Counted from the stretch's first letter, positions 17,652 through 26,607 are shown. The stretch: DNA of 64,000 nucleotides from Chryseobacterium formosum (GCF_026460885.1 NZ_JAOVZW010000021.1:1-64000), one strand, 5' to 3'. Notes: generated by a model from the sequence alone, not told the origin. A program made the numbers and translations.

Positions 17652-18172
17652 TTTGGTTTGTGAATATTAATTCAAATTGAGAATACAAAACTAAGGTGCA
17701 TAACTTTTAAATCATGTTAAGAATGAATACAGTTATGGTATATTTTATCTTTTTTAATTAAAAATAAAGAATGACTGATCGATCGAACAAGATTCTTCAT
17801 CTAAGATAGATGCAAAATGAATGATGAATAATGTCTTAAAAGGTAATTAAAAAAAATATACACGAACTATCCGATATCAAAAGTGAAGATTTTAATGTAC
17901 TATTTGATCAGGGGGAACACAGAATCCAGTGAAAGATATGGCTTCGCAGCAGCTTATTCTTGATTTTTATACGAATGAAGAACCGACAACATTGGTGTTT
18001 CACGCACAATTTTTTTTGAAAAATGTTAAAATAAACTGAGGAGCTATTTAAGTTAAGTAAAGATCCTATAAATATAAAATGCGGCACTAAGCCGCTCTTA
18101 ATATTATAGCGTTATTAACTTTTCATAAAAATTGTTTTATGCTAAGCTAATTAAGATCAATGATCAGGTGTT
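17652..18172. other. Intergenic with a short orphan frame
   Basis: About 520 bases between two minus-strand operons. On the plus strand an ATG at 17938 opens MASQQLILDFYTNEEP and more, 33 codons ending at 18039; the frame is open back to about 17908. It looks coding in style and may be the scar of a larger gene, possibly a Crp-like sensor, but I cannot identify it. The stretch also holds the promoter of the stress-protein operon and the terminator of the receiver gene. Confidence 0.45.
18072..18100 (-). terminator. Probable terminator of the LOV kinase/receiver operon
   Basis: A GC-rich stem GCGGC / GCCGC with a 5-base loop. Read on the minus strand it is followed by ATTTTATATTT. It lies about 77 bases beyond the receiver-gene stop. 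The stem is short and the T-tract imperfect. Confidence 0.5.
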
Positions 18173-18547
18173 TTACATTTGATATTGTGTCAATACCTTT
18201 CGTATCGTGTTTGCAACATTATCCATATCAAATGGTTTAGCGATGAAATCATCGGCACCAGCATCTTTTGCAATATGCTTTCCATCTACACTTACAGAAA
18301 ATATGATTACCGGAAGTTTCTGAAATTCAGGAGTTATCCGTATCGTTTTCAATAACTGATCCCCGGATAACACAGGCATCCAAAGATCCATCAATAATAA
18401 ATCGGGTCTTACATTAGCGACCTCTTTAAGTAGATTTGTGCTGTTATTTTCTGTAAAAACAGAAAAGCCTTCCATTTCAAGCATCATTTCCAAAACCTCC
18501 AAGATTCCGGCATCATCATCACAGATCATTATTTTTTGATTGTTCAT
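18173..18547 (-). CDS. Single-domain response regulator (receiver only)
   Basis: A 124-residue CheY-like receiver: acidic pocket CDDDAG (about 8-13), phospho-acceptor Asp in LLLMDLWMP (about residue 56), the switch residue in VIIFSVS and the conserved lysine in FIAKPFD. It has no output domain. It starts 5 bases after the LOV histidine kinase gene and so is its likely partner, passing phosphate on to another protein or acting through protein contacts. Confidence 0.93.
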   Translation of the reverse strand: MNNQKIMICDDDAGILEVLEMMLEMEGFSVFTENNSTNLLKEVANVRPDLLLMDLWMPVLSGDQLLKTIRITPEFQKLPVIIFSVSVDGKHIAKDAGADDFIAKPFDMDNVANTIRKVLTQYQM

Positions 18548-18552
18548 TTAAA

Positions 18553-20079
18553 TTAGTTTTTCATAATGGGTAAAGTGAAGTTAAACGTTGATCCTGAACC
18601 AATCTCACTTTCCACCCAAAGTGTTCCCTCATGACCTGCGATGATTTCGTGGCAGATGTACAGACCTATTCCCATACCCGGGAATTTTTTCTGAATATCT
18701 CTTGCCCTGAAAAATCTTTCGAATATCTTCAATTGATCCTGCTGGCTAACGCCCATTCCATAGTCGGTAACAGATATCTTAACAAAATTTCCTACACGAG
18801 TACAGTGAACATCGATTTTATTCTGTCCGGGAGAATATTTGATCGCATTGGATACCAAATTGCTAATTACCTGAGAAATCTGTAATTCATCACCAAGTAC
18901 GGTTGAATTTGTATCAGCGCTGATCGATATAATATAAGATGGACTTGCAAACGTTAAATTTTCAACGGTATCTCTTACCAATCGGTCAATTTCAAATGGA
19001 TCCTTATGAATTTCAATGTTTCCGGACTGTATCTTTGAGGTGTCAAGAAGCTCGGATATCAAGTTATTGAGACGATCGACATTGATCGATACCTTTTCCA
19101 ATGTTGATATAAATTTCTCTGAAGATCCTTCTGGAATCATTCTCTCAAGAATCTGCACAAAACCTTTTATGGTTGTGAGCGGTGTCTTGAGCTCATGACT
19201 TGCAATTGACAGAAAATCATCTTTCCGCCTGTCAATCTCCTTTTTTTCTGTGATATCTTCAATGGCGATCAGGATCCGATCCTTATATTGACCTTCAAAT
19301 TCTATCCTGTATGCATTTACCAACATAATCTTTCTTCCGATGTAAGGAAAATCGTGTTCAACCTCAAAATCAATAACCGGATTATTAGTGGGTAATATTT
19401 TGGTCAAAAGGTTCTTCAAAGCTTCGATATCCCATTGGTGGTTTCCCAATTCGAACAGTATTTTGCCTACCGTATCTTCCTGTGTTACTTTGAATGAGTT
19501 TAAAAAATGGTTGTTTGCACTGAGCACCTTATATTCTGCATCTAATACTAGAAGACTTTCCCTTACCGTCTGTATAATACTCGAAAGAAATGCCTGATTA
19601 TCGTGCAGTTCCTGAGTGCGTTCAAGGATCTTCTTTTCCACGGAAGCTTTTTCTTCACGCAGCTCGATCTGTGACTTTTTGCGTTCCGTAATATCATTTT
19701 GTACCCCTATGAAATGAGTGACCTGTCCCTCATCATTTTTAACAGGAGAAATAATCAATTCATTCCAGAACAAGGTGCCATTCTTTCTATAGTTCCGAAT
19801 CTCAACAGTACATTCTTTACCATTTTTCACTGCATCTTTAATAATCCTCCTTTCCTCTTGTGTTCGATCCTGAGCCTGCAAAAATCTACAATTATGACCA
19901 ATGATCTCATTGTGTGTATAACCCGTAATGTTTTCAAAAGCCTTGTTGCAATAGATTATGGGATTGTCATGCTGTGTATTATCTGTAATGATAATTCCTG
20001 ATTTCGCTGAATTTAGGGCCTGTAGATAAATATTATTAAGATAATCATTTTCAGTTCCCTGATTTGTATGTGGTCTCAA
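18553..20079 (-). CDS. LOV-domain (blue-light type) sensor histidine kinase
   Basis: A 508-residue soluble kinase. Residues about 20-130 are a LOV domain with the flavin-adduct motif GHNCRFLQ (Cys64), the flavin-contacting Asn95 (NYRKNG) and Asn105 (FWNEL), and Gln126 (FIGVQND), so photochemistry looks intact. A coiled coil (about 130-160), a second PAS domain (160-280), HisKA (SIASHELKTPLTT) and HATPase_c (NLVSNAIKYS, DYGMGVS, GMGIGLYI) follow. The start is TTG at 20079: an in-frame stop lies just upstream and no ATG precedes the LOV core. A tandem duplication copies the first 49 codons and leader upstream. Confidence 0.93.
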   Translation of the reverse strand: MRPHTNQGTENDYLNNIYLQALNSAKSGIIITDNTQHDNPIIYCNKAFENITGYTHNEIIGHNCRFLQAQDRTQEERRIIKDAVKNGKECTVEIRNYRKNGTLFWNELIISPVKNDEGQVTHFIGVQNDITERKKSQIELREEKASVEKKILERTQELHDNQAFLSSIIQTVRESLLVLDAEYKVLSANNHFLNSFKVTQEDTVGKILFELGNHQWDIEALKNLLTKILPTNNPVIDFEVEHDFPYIGRKIMLVNAYRIEFEGQYKDRILIAIEDITEKKEIDRRKDDFLSIASHELKTPLTTIKGFVQILERMIPEGSSEKFISTLEKVSINVDRLNNLISELLDTSKIQSGNIEIHKDPFEIDRLVRDTVENLTFASPSYIISISADTNSTVLGDELQISQVISNLVSNAIKYSPGQNKIDVHCTRVGNFVKISVTDYGMGVSQQDQLKIFERFFRARDIQKKFPGMGIGLYICHEIIAGHEGTLWVESEIGSGSTFNFTLPIMKN

Positions 20080-20368
20080 TATTTTTTGATTTAAAATTAA
20101 CTAAATAGATGTAACGCTTTCATCTATAATGTTATGTTTTATATTTGCTATTCAAAAGCCTTGTTGCAATAGATTATGGGATTGTCATGCTGTGTATTAT
20201 CTGTAATGATAATTCCTGATTTCGCTGAATTTAGGGCCTGTAGATAAATATTATTAAGATAATCATTTTCAGTTCCCTGATTTGTATGTGGTCTCAATAT
20301 TTTTTGATTTAAAATTAACTAAATAGATGTAACGCTTTCATCTATAATGTTATGTTTTATATTTGCTA
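19933..20368. repeat. Perfect 218-bp tandem duplication covering the LOV-kinase 5' end
   Basis: Bases 19933-20150 and 20151-20368 are identical over 218 positions as far as I can compare, head to tail, with TT at the junction edges. The unit carries the first 49 codons of the LOV kinase gene plus about 70 bases of its upstream leader. The absence of mismatches points to a very recent event or to an assembly artefact. Confidence 0.92.
20148..20297 (-). pseudogene. Truncated duplicate of the LOV kinase start
   Basis: The upstream repeat copy keeps the TTG start (20297) and codons 1-49 of the kinase. It then runs into the second repeat and meets TAG at 20148-20150, directly after the codons for NKAFE. 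If transcribed it would give a 49-residue peptide ending before the LOV cysteine and place an upstream open frame on the kinase mRNA. Confidence 0.8.
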
Positions 20369-20646
20369 TTAAAATTTTGCCTGTAAATTTAATGATTAAA
20401 ATTAAATTTCAACATGCTCATCTAGTGATTTCTTAGGTTGGTAAAAAAAAAGAAATAGGAGGTAATTAAATTTGCTCAAACCAAAATATATCAAGAATTT
20501 CAAAAAAATTCGGTAAATAAGTTTGTTCTTTTTCTATTATTTAATCTTTGATACTTGCAGATTTATTGTTGCACATCTTTCATAATATTACTGTAATATG
20601 TAAATTTGATAGTTAATCGTCAAGGTATCAGAAAAATTATTAGAGC
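20298..20646. other. Divergent intergenic region
   Basis: About 350 bases between the duplicated kinase leader and the Crp/Fnr gene. A TAAATTTG box at 20601-20608 fits a plus-strand -7 element 38 bases before the Crp/Fnr start. The best TTG upstream is 29 bases away, longer than usual spacing. Nothing else is recognised. Confidence 0.4.
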
Positions 20647-21186
20647 ATGTTAAATAGCTTGGGCTTTTTTTCAGATTTTGAGGTTCAATTATTCAATCAA
20701 AATACTGAAACTAAAACCGTTGAGAAAAATGAAGTTCTTCTTTCTGAAGGTGAAATTTCAAAATCGATTTTCTTTATTAAAACCGGTGCTCTTTTTCAAC
20801 TTCAAAAGATTGATGATGAAGAGAAAATTATTGATTTGAATATTCAGAATGATTGGGTTTTCAATTTTGATAGTTTGACGAATCAAGTTCCTTCCAATAC
20901 AATTATAAAGGCATTTGCTAAATCAGAAGTTGTGGAATTAAAACTTGAAAGTTTACACAAATTGATTTCAATTTCACAAAATTTCTTGCAACTCAACAAG
21001 ATTTTTAATTCGCTGTCTATTAAAATTCATATTTATAATAATAATTTAAACCCAACTGAAAAATATGATTATCTTATTAAAAACAGACCTCAAATTATTA
21101 AAACTTTTCCTTTAAATATGATTGCCTCATATTTGAAAATACGCCAAGAAACTTTGAGTCGAGTAAGAGCTAATGTGATTTTTTGA
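20647..21186 (+). CDS. Crp/Fnr-family regulator
   Basis: A 179-residue protein with a cyclic-nucleotide-binding-like beta-roll (VEKNEVLLSEGEISKSIFFIKTGALFQLQK) and a C-terminal winged-helix remnant with recognition helix (FPLNMIASYLKIRQETLSRVRA). Bacteroidota members of this class usually lack the cAMP-contact residues and sense other signals. It is slightly short at the C-terminus compared with about 190 residues. A VOC protein and a P-loop protein follow on the same strand; a regulatory link is not evident. Confidence 0.88.
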   Translation: MLNSLGFFSDFEVQLFNQNTETKTVEKNEVLLSEGEISKSIFFIKTGALFQLQKIDDEEKIIDLNIQNDWVFNFDSLTNQVPSNTIIKAFAKSEVVELKLESLHKLISISQNFLQLNKIFNSLSIKIHIYNNNLNPTEKYDYLIKNRPQIIKTFPLNMIASYLKIRQETLSRVRANVIF

Positions 21187-21262
21187 TTTCAATCAAGTGT
21201 TGTTTCAAACTTAATTATAGAAATTTGAAAGAAAAAAAACGATTACTGATATTATTGCAAAA

Positions 21263-21592
21263 TTGCCAATGAGGCACAAACAACTTACTTTGGATTTTTA
21301 TAAAAAATTAGGTTTTACAGTTTTTGGAAATGAGTTTGATAATTATTTAATGTTGGAAAGAGATAATCTGCAGTTGCACTTTTTTGAATTTAAAAACCTT
21401 GTTCCAGACGAAAATTACGGACAGATTTATATTCGTACAACATCCATTGAGGATTTGTATAATAAATTCATCGAAAATAAAGTTCCAATACATTCCAATG
21501 GACATTTAGAAGAAAAAATTTGGGGACAAAAAGAATTTTCTATTCTTGACCCAGATAGTAATTTGATAACTTTTGGAGAAACATTAAATTAA
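21263..21592 (+). CDS. VOC-superfamily (glyoxalase/bleomycin-resistance type) protein
   Basis: A 109-residue protein with the paired beta-alpha-beta-beta-beta pattern of VOC proteins: KQLTLDFYKKLGFTV, NLQLHFFEF, YGQIYIRT, IEDLYNKFIE and EFSILDPDSNLITFGE. This subfamily resembles bleomycin-binding proteins. The normal first strand is encoded just upstream (ITDIIAKLP) in the same open frame back to 21221, but no ATG, GTG or TTG precedes it. Translation must begin at TTG 21263, ATG 21269 or an unusual codon such as ATT 21242, so the annotated protein may lack its first strand. Confidence 0.8.
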   Translation: MPMRHKQLTLDFYKKLGFTVFGNEFDNYLMLERDNLQLHFFEFKNLVPDENYGQIYIRTTSIEDLYNKFIENKVPIHSNGHLEEKIWGQKEFSILDPDSNLITFGETLN

Positions 21593-21611
21593 AAAATTCT
21601 AAAACATAATT

Positions 21612-22133
21612 ATGCGAATAGCTTTTACAGGTTCACATAGAGTCGGAAAAACAACTTTGGCAGAAGAGATTGCTGAAAGTTTACCTGATTATGAATTTAT
21701 AAATGAGCCTTACTTACAACTTGAGGAAGAAGGATATTTGTTTTCGGAAATACCGACATTGGAAGATTATATTGAACAATTCAATTTTTCAGCAAAACAC
21801 CTACAAAATAGTGATGATAATGTGATTTTTGACCGTTGTCCATTAGACCTATTGGCATATATTTATGCAATAAGCAAAAGGAAAAATATATCCTCTCTCT
21901 ACGAAGAGATGACCACGGCAATTGCTGAAATTGACCTTTTAGTTTTTGTTCCCATAGAAAAAGTAGATGTTATATCCTGTCAGGAATCAGATTTGCCCAA
22001 TCTAAGACATGAAGTGAATGATATTCTAGAAGACTGGATTGGAGATTTTAGCAATGAAATTCTAGAAGTAAGTGGAACTTTAGAGAACAGGAAAAAGCAA
22101 GTATTGGATAAGATAGCTAATATGGAAAAATAA
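21612..22133 (+). CDS. P-loop ATPase/kinase-like protein (AAA_28 type)
   Basis: A 173-residue nucleotide-binding protein. It has Walker A GSHRVGKTT at residues 7-15, a Walker B/lid-like VIFDRCPLDLLAY segment (DR-C-P-x-D, as in nucleoside/NMN-type kinases) and LLVFVPIEK. It belongs with the small AAA_28/NadR-like P-loop proteins of unknown substrate. It follows the VOC gene by 19 bases and may be co-transcribed. Confidence 0.78.
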   Translation: MRIAFTGSHRVGKTTLAEEIAESLPDYEFINEPYLQLEEEGYLFSEIPTLEDYIEQFNFSAKHLQNSDDNVIFDRCPLDLLAYIYAISKRKNISSLYEEMTTAIAEIDLLVFVPIEKVDVISCQESDLPNLRHEVNDILEDWIGDFSNEILEVSGTLENRKKQVLDKIANMEK

Positions 22134-22921
22134 AATCTTTTTTTTCATTTTTTATTCTTTATTCATAACGGTTTTCTCTATAAATTATTGAATTTTGCCA
22201 AGAATTCCTTTGCAGTAATTATTTTTTTTATATTAATAATTTTCTTTCGGTTTCCGCATATGCGAAAAGATTTTCGATGACAAAATATCAGGTATTGCGA
22301 GAGAGAGGATTTTGTAACCTCCCTTAATCTCTTTATTGATAAACGTTTCGCTGTAGCATATTCTAATTGTCCCTAAATAGGTCACCTGCAAAAAAGCGGT
22401 ATTACTTAGTAAAACTAAGAATTTTCGCTCGAATTTGCAATCTTTTTGACTGAAATTTAAACTGGTTTTTGAACTGCTCGGTTGTTGATTTGGATTTTAT
22501 TTCCCTTTTTCGAATTAGGAAAAGATTTTACTAAATTATTATATTGAATTCTTATCTGGGAACAACACTAAGTCACACTTCTAGTGAATATTTATTATCA
22601 TCAAAAATATCAAACTAGCAATTCTTGTTTTAAACTCTTTGGGATTCAGTTTTTGAAATTTAACAAATTCCAAAAGTTATTCAGTATATCAAGGCATCCT
22701 GTCACGTGAACTTAACAGGACTCTGCCAAAATCATTTATTTGAGGATATAGATAATATTTTCAAGATATTAAGTATAAATGATTTAATCAAATAAATTCA
22801 AAAATAATTCTAATTGTTGAATGTTTTAGATGATACGATTAATAAAATTTAGCTCAATTTTTTTTTATAAAAACATTTGAGCTAAATAAGATCTTTTGTT
22901 TTAAAGAAAATAAATCTGAGT
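22134..22921. other. Intergenic, AT-rich, possible gene scar
   Basis: About 790 bases between convergent genes. A minus-strand frame is open without stop from 22496 to 22233 (88 codons) but has no good start and no recognisable family. It may be a scar or chance. The 3' end holds the terminator hairpin at 22848-22886. Confidence 0.4.
22848..22886 (-). terminator. Terminator-like hairpin after the reductase operon
   Basis: A 10-bp stem TTTAGCTCAA / TTGAGCTAAA with an A/T-only 19-base loop; on the minus strand it is followed by TTTTATT. It lies 36 bases beyond the oxidoreductase stop at 22922. Confidence 0.55.
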
Positions 22922-23920
22922 TTACTTAATTTTTATAACAATTTTTCCTTTCGCATGTCCGCTTTCAACATATTCCAACGCTTCATTGGTTTGTTCAAAA
23001 GGGAAAATTTTGTCAATTACAGGTTTGATGATGTCCGCTTCAATGAGTTTTGTGATTTTCTCCAATTGATTTCCACTCGCTTTCATAAAGAGAAAAGAGT
23101 AGTCGATATTTCGTTTTTTGGCTTTTCCTCTAATGCTAAAACTTAACAATGACATCACAATCTTTAAATACCAAGGCAATCCAATTTCTTTGGCAAAATC
23201 CGGAGTTGGCGGACCTGAAATAGAAATCACCTGACCGTTTGGTTTGAGAATGTTGATTGATTTTTGTAATGTCTTATTGTCCTGACTGTTGAGTACAACA
23301 TCATAATCTTTAAGCATCGTTTCGAAATCCTGCGTTTTGTAATCAATCAAAATATCTGCTCCCAGATTCTTCAAAAGTTTAAAACTTTTTTCACTCGCAG
23401 TTGTTGCAACAGTTGCTCCCAAATGTTTTGCAAACTGAATCGCTACAGTTCCCACGCCACCTGAACCGGCCTGGATAAAGACTTTTTGTCCCTTTTTCAA
23501 ATTCGCTTTTTCAACCAATGCTTGCCACGCAGTCAATGCTACCAAAGGAATAGAAGCGGATTCTTCCATCGTTAGGTTTTTTGGTTTAAGGGCGACATCT
23601 TTTTCATTAATGGAAATAAATTCCGCAAAAGTTCCGATGTGAAAATCTGAAACCCTTGAATAAATCTCATCACCGATTTTGAATTTCTTGACATTCTTTC
23701 CAACTTGCGTGATGATTCCTGCAACATCGTGTCCTAATATCAATGGAAATTGGTAAGGTAAAAATAATTTGAATTCGCCCTTCTTGATTTTCGAATCTAA
23801 AAGATTGATGCTGGCGGAATTAACTTCTACCAAAACGTCATTGTCACCGACTTTTGGCGCAGGAACATCTGCAAGTTGAAGTCCATCTTTCGTGTAATTG
23901 TTGATGAGGAATGCTTTCAT
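22922..23920 (-). CDS. NADP-dependent zinc-free MDR oxidoreductase
   Basis: A 332-residue medium-chain dehydrogenase/reductase of the quinone-reductase type. The GroES-like half has GHDVAGIITQVG, and the Rossmann half has GSGGVGTVAIQFAKHLGA for NADP(H). The zinc ligands of alcohol dehydrogenases are missing. The C-terminus ends GHAKGKIVIKI. Such enzymes reduce quinones or alpha,beta-unsaturated carbonyls. It is last in the minus-strand operon ene-reductase/SDR/SDR/MDR, 3 bases after the SDR gene. Confidence 0.9.
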   Translation of the reverse strand: MKAFLINNYTKDGLQLADVPAPKVGDNDVLVEVNSASINLLDSKIKKGEFKLFLPYQFPLILGHDVAGIITQVGKNVKKFKIGDEIYSRVSDFHIGTFAEFISINEKDVALKPKNLTMEESASIPLVALTAWQALVEKANLKKGQKVFIQAGSGGVGTVAIQFAKHLGATVATTASEKSFKLLKNLGADILIDYKTQDFETMLKDYDVVLNSQDNKTLQKSINILKPNGQVISISGPPTPDFAKEIGLPWYLKIVMSLLSFSIRGKAKKRNIDYSFLFMKASGNQLEKITKLIEADIIKPVIDKIFPFEQTNEALEYVESGHAKGKIVIKIK

Positions 23921-23923
23921 TTC

Positions 23924-24691
23924 TTAATTTTTTAAAAGTTGATGACTCTGTTTCGGATTGATGATGTTAAAGCCCATTTTCGGAAAGAATCTATTGATAA
24001 AGCTAAAGATTTTTGCGTCACCTACTCGGATGGTGTAATGGTCTTTTGACAAACCATTGATGAGACCTTCGATCATTTTTTCAGGCGTTATTTTTTTATC
24101 TTTTCTTTCTGCGGTCATTTCTGTTGCAACAAGTGGTGGAACCAATTCAAATATTTTCACTTTGCTTCCAATGATCTTTAAATGTTCCCGAAGCGAAATG
24201 GTGTAAAATGCCAATGCGGTTTTTGAGGAGGAGTAGGTCGCCTCGATCAAGGATGGTGTAATGCTTAAAATCGAAGTCGTATTGATGATTGCAGATTCAT
24301 TTCTGGAATTTAGCATATCCAAAAAAAGATTATTCAGACGGATGACACCCAAATAATTAACTTCCATTTCGTACGTTGCACCTTCAAGATGTTTATCATT
24401 TGGAATACCGAGATTTGCAGGCGGCACAAGGACGCCTGCATTATTGTATAAAATATCAATTCCTCCTAATGCTTTTACTTGTTCAAAAAGAGATTGAGCA
24501 TCAGCTTCTTTTCCGGCATCACTTTGTATAGTGATAATGGAGGGAAATGCTTTTTTCACCGCATCCAGTTTCGATTGGGTTCTTCCTGTAATGATCACCT
24601 TGGCGCCAATTGCTAAAAATTGCTTCGCCGCTTCGAGTCCAATTCCTGACGCGCCACCTGTGATCAAAATGGTTTTTCCTTTTAATTTCAT
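23924..24691 (-). CDS. Short-chain dehydrogenase/reductase, DltE-like
   Basis: A 255-residue SDR: cofactor motif TGGASGIGLEAAK, NNAG strand, catalytic YSSSK (Tyr/Lys) and a C-terminal extension (HYTIRVGDAKIFSFINRFFP) typical of the DltE-like subgroup. It is likely NAD(P)-dependent with unknown carbonyl substrate. It is similar to the SDR gene 16 bases upstream, so the two look like a tandem duplication inside the operon. Confidence 0.9.
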   Translation of the reverse strand: MKLKGKTILITGGASGIGLEAAKQFLAIGAKVIITGRTQSKLDAVKKAFPSIITIQSDAGKEADAQSLFEQVKALGGIDILYNNAGVLVPPANLGIPNDKHLEGATYEMEVNYLGVIRLNNLFLDMLNSRNESAIINTTSILSITPSLIEATYSSSKTALAFYTISLREHLKIIGSKVKIFELVPPLVATEMTAERKDKKITPEKMIEGLINGLSKDHYTIRVGDAKIFSFINRFFPKMGFNIINPKQSHQLLKN

Positions 24692-24707
24692 AATAGAAAA
24701 TTTAAAA

Positions 24708-25436
24708 TTAATGAGGAATCTGCTCTGTGATCGGATTTACCAAATTATGGATTTTTTTCGTATCACCAACCGGAACTTCGAACTGATCTTTTTCTAAAGC
24801 TAAAAACAATTCATCTGCAACTTCAGAAGCAGGAATTCCATTAGCACCACCAATTTCTGCTGAAAATTCTGTATTGACCAATGGCGGATAAACTTCATAA
24901 ACATTCAATTTATCATTGTCTGCAAAAGTATCCCGCAATCCTTGGGTGTAACTGTGGAGCGCGGCTTTGCTGGCAGAGTATGTGGGCAAAAATTTGTTTG
25001 ATCTGAAAACAGCAATCGAAGAAATGTTGACGATTGCCGAATCTTCTTGTTCTAATAATTGTGGCAAGACCAACGAAGTGAAATGAATCACGCTGATGTA
25101 ATTGGTGTTGATTTCCTGATATGCTTTTTCAGCAGCGTTGTTTTCGCTGTTGCTGAGGTCATTCATAAAAGCAGAACCGGCATTGTTGATGATGATATTC
25201 AGATTCGGATGATTGGTTTTGAGTTCGTCTGCTATTCGGATTCGGTCTGCTTCCAAAGATAGATCACCAGCGATTGAAACGGCATTATCCAATTCTTTTA
25301 AGGCATTTTGAAGACGCGCTTCATTTCTTCCATTAATGATGATTTGATTGCCGGCATCACTTAGTTTTTTGGCAATTGCCAATCCAATTCCGGCACTTCC
25401 GCCACTGATGAATATGGTGTTTCCTGTTGTTTTCAT
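24708..25436 (-). CDS. Short-chain dehydrogenase/reductase, DltE-like
   Basis: A 242-residue SDR starting MKTTGNTIFISGGSAGIG. The open frame extends 38 codons further upstream into the ene-reductase gene, but this ATG at 25436 follows that gene's stop and starts right at the Rossmann fold. Motifs: GGSAGIG, NNAG, YSASK. It ends with the same VPVGDTKKIHNLVNP tail type as its tandem neighbour. It is second gene of the ene-reductase operon. Confidence 0.9.
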   Translation of the reverse strand: MKTTGNTIFISGGSAGIGLAIAKKLSDAGNQIIINGRNEARLQNALKELDNAVSIAGDLSLEADRIRIADELKTNHPNLNIIINNAGSAFMNDLSNSENNAAEKAYQEINTNYISVIHFTSLVLPQLLEQEDSAIVNISSIAVFRSNKFLPTYSASKAALHSYTQGLRDTFADNDKLNVYEVYPPLVNTEFSAEIGGANGIPASEVADELFLALEKDQFEVPVGDTKKIHNLVNPITEQIPH

Positions 25437-25464
25437 TTTAATATTTTTAAAATTTGGTTGAAAA

Positions 25465-26562
25465 TTATTCTGACAAAAATGGATAATCTGTGTAGCCTTT
25501 TTCGCCAGGTGTGTAAAAGGTGCTTTGGTCGGGAGCATTGAGAGGAGCATCAGTTTTGAATCGCTCTACCAGATCCGGATTTGCCAGGAAAGGAACACCA
25601 AACGATACAAGGTCGGCATCGCCCTCATTCAGTACTTTGGTAGCTGTTTCTTTGTTGAATCCTCTGTTGATGATGATGGTGCCGTTGTAGATTTTGCGGA
25701 AATGTTTTGCAACTTCCTGTATCGCATTCGGATTTTTTGAAACATCCGTAAAAGGTTCGATGAGGTGGATGTAGGCTAAACCGTATTCATTCAATCTGCT
25801 GACAATGTAATTATAGAATTCAATGGTTTCGTCATCTACGGAGATTCCCATAATACCGTTTAAAGAAGGATTCAGGCGGATTCCTACACGGCTAAGATTT
25901 ACCACATTTTTCAGTTCATCCAAAATCTCGAATAGGATTCTTGCACGATTTTCTATCGAACCACCATATTCATCCTCACGCAGATTGCTGTTCTTGCTGA
26001 AGAATTGCTGTAGCAGATAGCCATTCGCACCGTGTAATTCCACACCATCAAAACCAGCTTCGAAAGCATTGATTGCACCTTGTTTGAAATCTGACAACGT
26101 TTGTTTGATGTCATCAATGCTCATCGCTCTTGAACTTTCACTTTTTTTGAATCCGGTAGGAGTGAAGACTTCCACATTCGGGTTGTACGCAGATGGTGCT
26201 AAAGGAGCGTTGCCATTGTGATGGTCGGGATGTGAATTGGCGCCCGTATGCCAAAGTTGAGCAAAGATTTTACCTCCTTTCTCGTGAACAGCTGAGGTGG
26301 TGAGTTTCCAGCCTTCTGTTTGTGCTTGGCTGTAAATGCCCGGAACATTGATAACACCAACTGCTTCTTCACTGATGACAGTTCCTTCTGTAATAATAAG
26401 ACCTGCTGATGCACGTTGGCTGTAATATTTTGCATTCAATTCTGTGGCGGTATGTTCTGGATTGTCGGAACGGCTACGGGTTAATGGCGCCATTACCATT
26501 CTGTTTTTTAGTTGTAAATCGTTGAGTTGAAAAGGCTCAAATAAGGATGTTGTATGACTCAT
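25465..26562 (-). CDS. Alkene reductase (Old Yellow Enzyme family, NemA-like)
   Basis: A 365-residue FMN-dependent TIM-barrel enzyme. It starts LFEPFQLNDLQLKNRMVMAPLTRSRS. The substrate/FMN motif HGANGYLLQQFF has the His-x-x-Asn pair, followed by EYGGSIENRARI and the FMN-phosphate region IINRGFNKETA / DLVSFGVPFLANPDLVERF. It reduces activated C=C bonds such as those of N-ethylmaleimide or 2-cyclohexenone. It leads the operon controlled by the TetR gene just upstream, and a sequence matching the TetR-promoter palindrome lies 46 bases before its start. Confidence 0.93.
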   Translation of the reverse strand: MSHTTSLFEPFQLNDLQLKNRMVMAPLTRSRSDNPEHTATELNAKYYSQRASAGLIITEGTVISEEAVGVINVPGIYSQAQTEGWKLTTSAVHEKGGKIFAQLWHTGANSHPDHHNGNAPLAPSAYNPNVEVFTPTGFKKSESSRAMSIDDIKQTLSDFKQGAINAFEAGFDGVELHGANGYLLQQFFSKNSNLREDEYGGSIENRARILFEILDELKNVVNLSRVGIRLNPSLNGIMGISVDDETIEFYNYIVSRLNEYGLAYIHLIEPFTDVSKNPNAIQEVAKHFRKIYNGTIIINRGFNKETATKVLNEGDADLVSFGVPFLANPDLVERFKTDAPLNAPDQSTFYTPGEKGYTDYPFLSE

Positions 26563-26607
26563 AATTTTGTTGTTTTTAAATATGATATATAATAGAATAT
26601 ATTTTAA

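Noticed and set aside
18553-20079. A separate non-LOV PAS kinase reading for the sensor at 20079.
   Set aside because: The GHNCRFLQ motif with both Asn and the Gln in place is specific to LOV domains.
22233-22496. An 88-codon stop-to-stop frame on the minus strand in the 22134-22921 gap.
   Set aside because: No suitable start, no family resemblance, and such a frame can occur by chance in AT-rich DNA. Kept only as a note in the intergenic entry.
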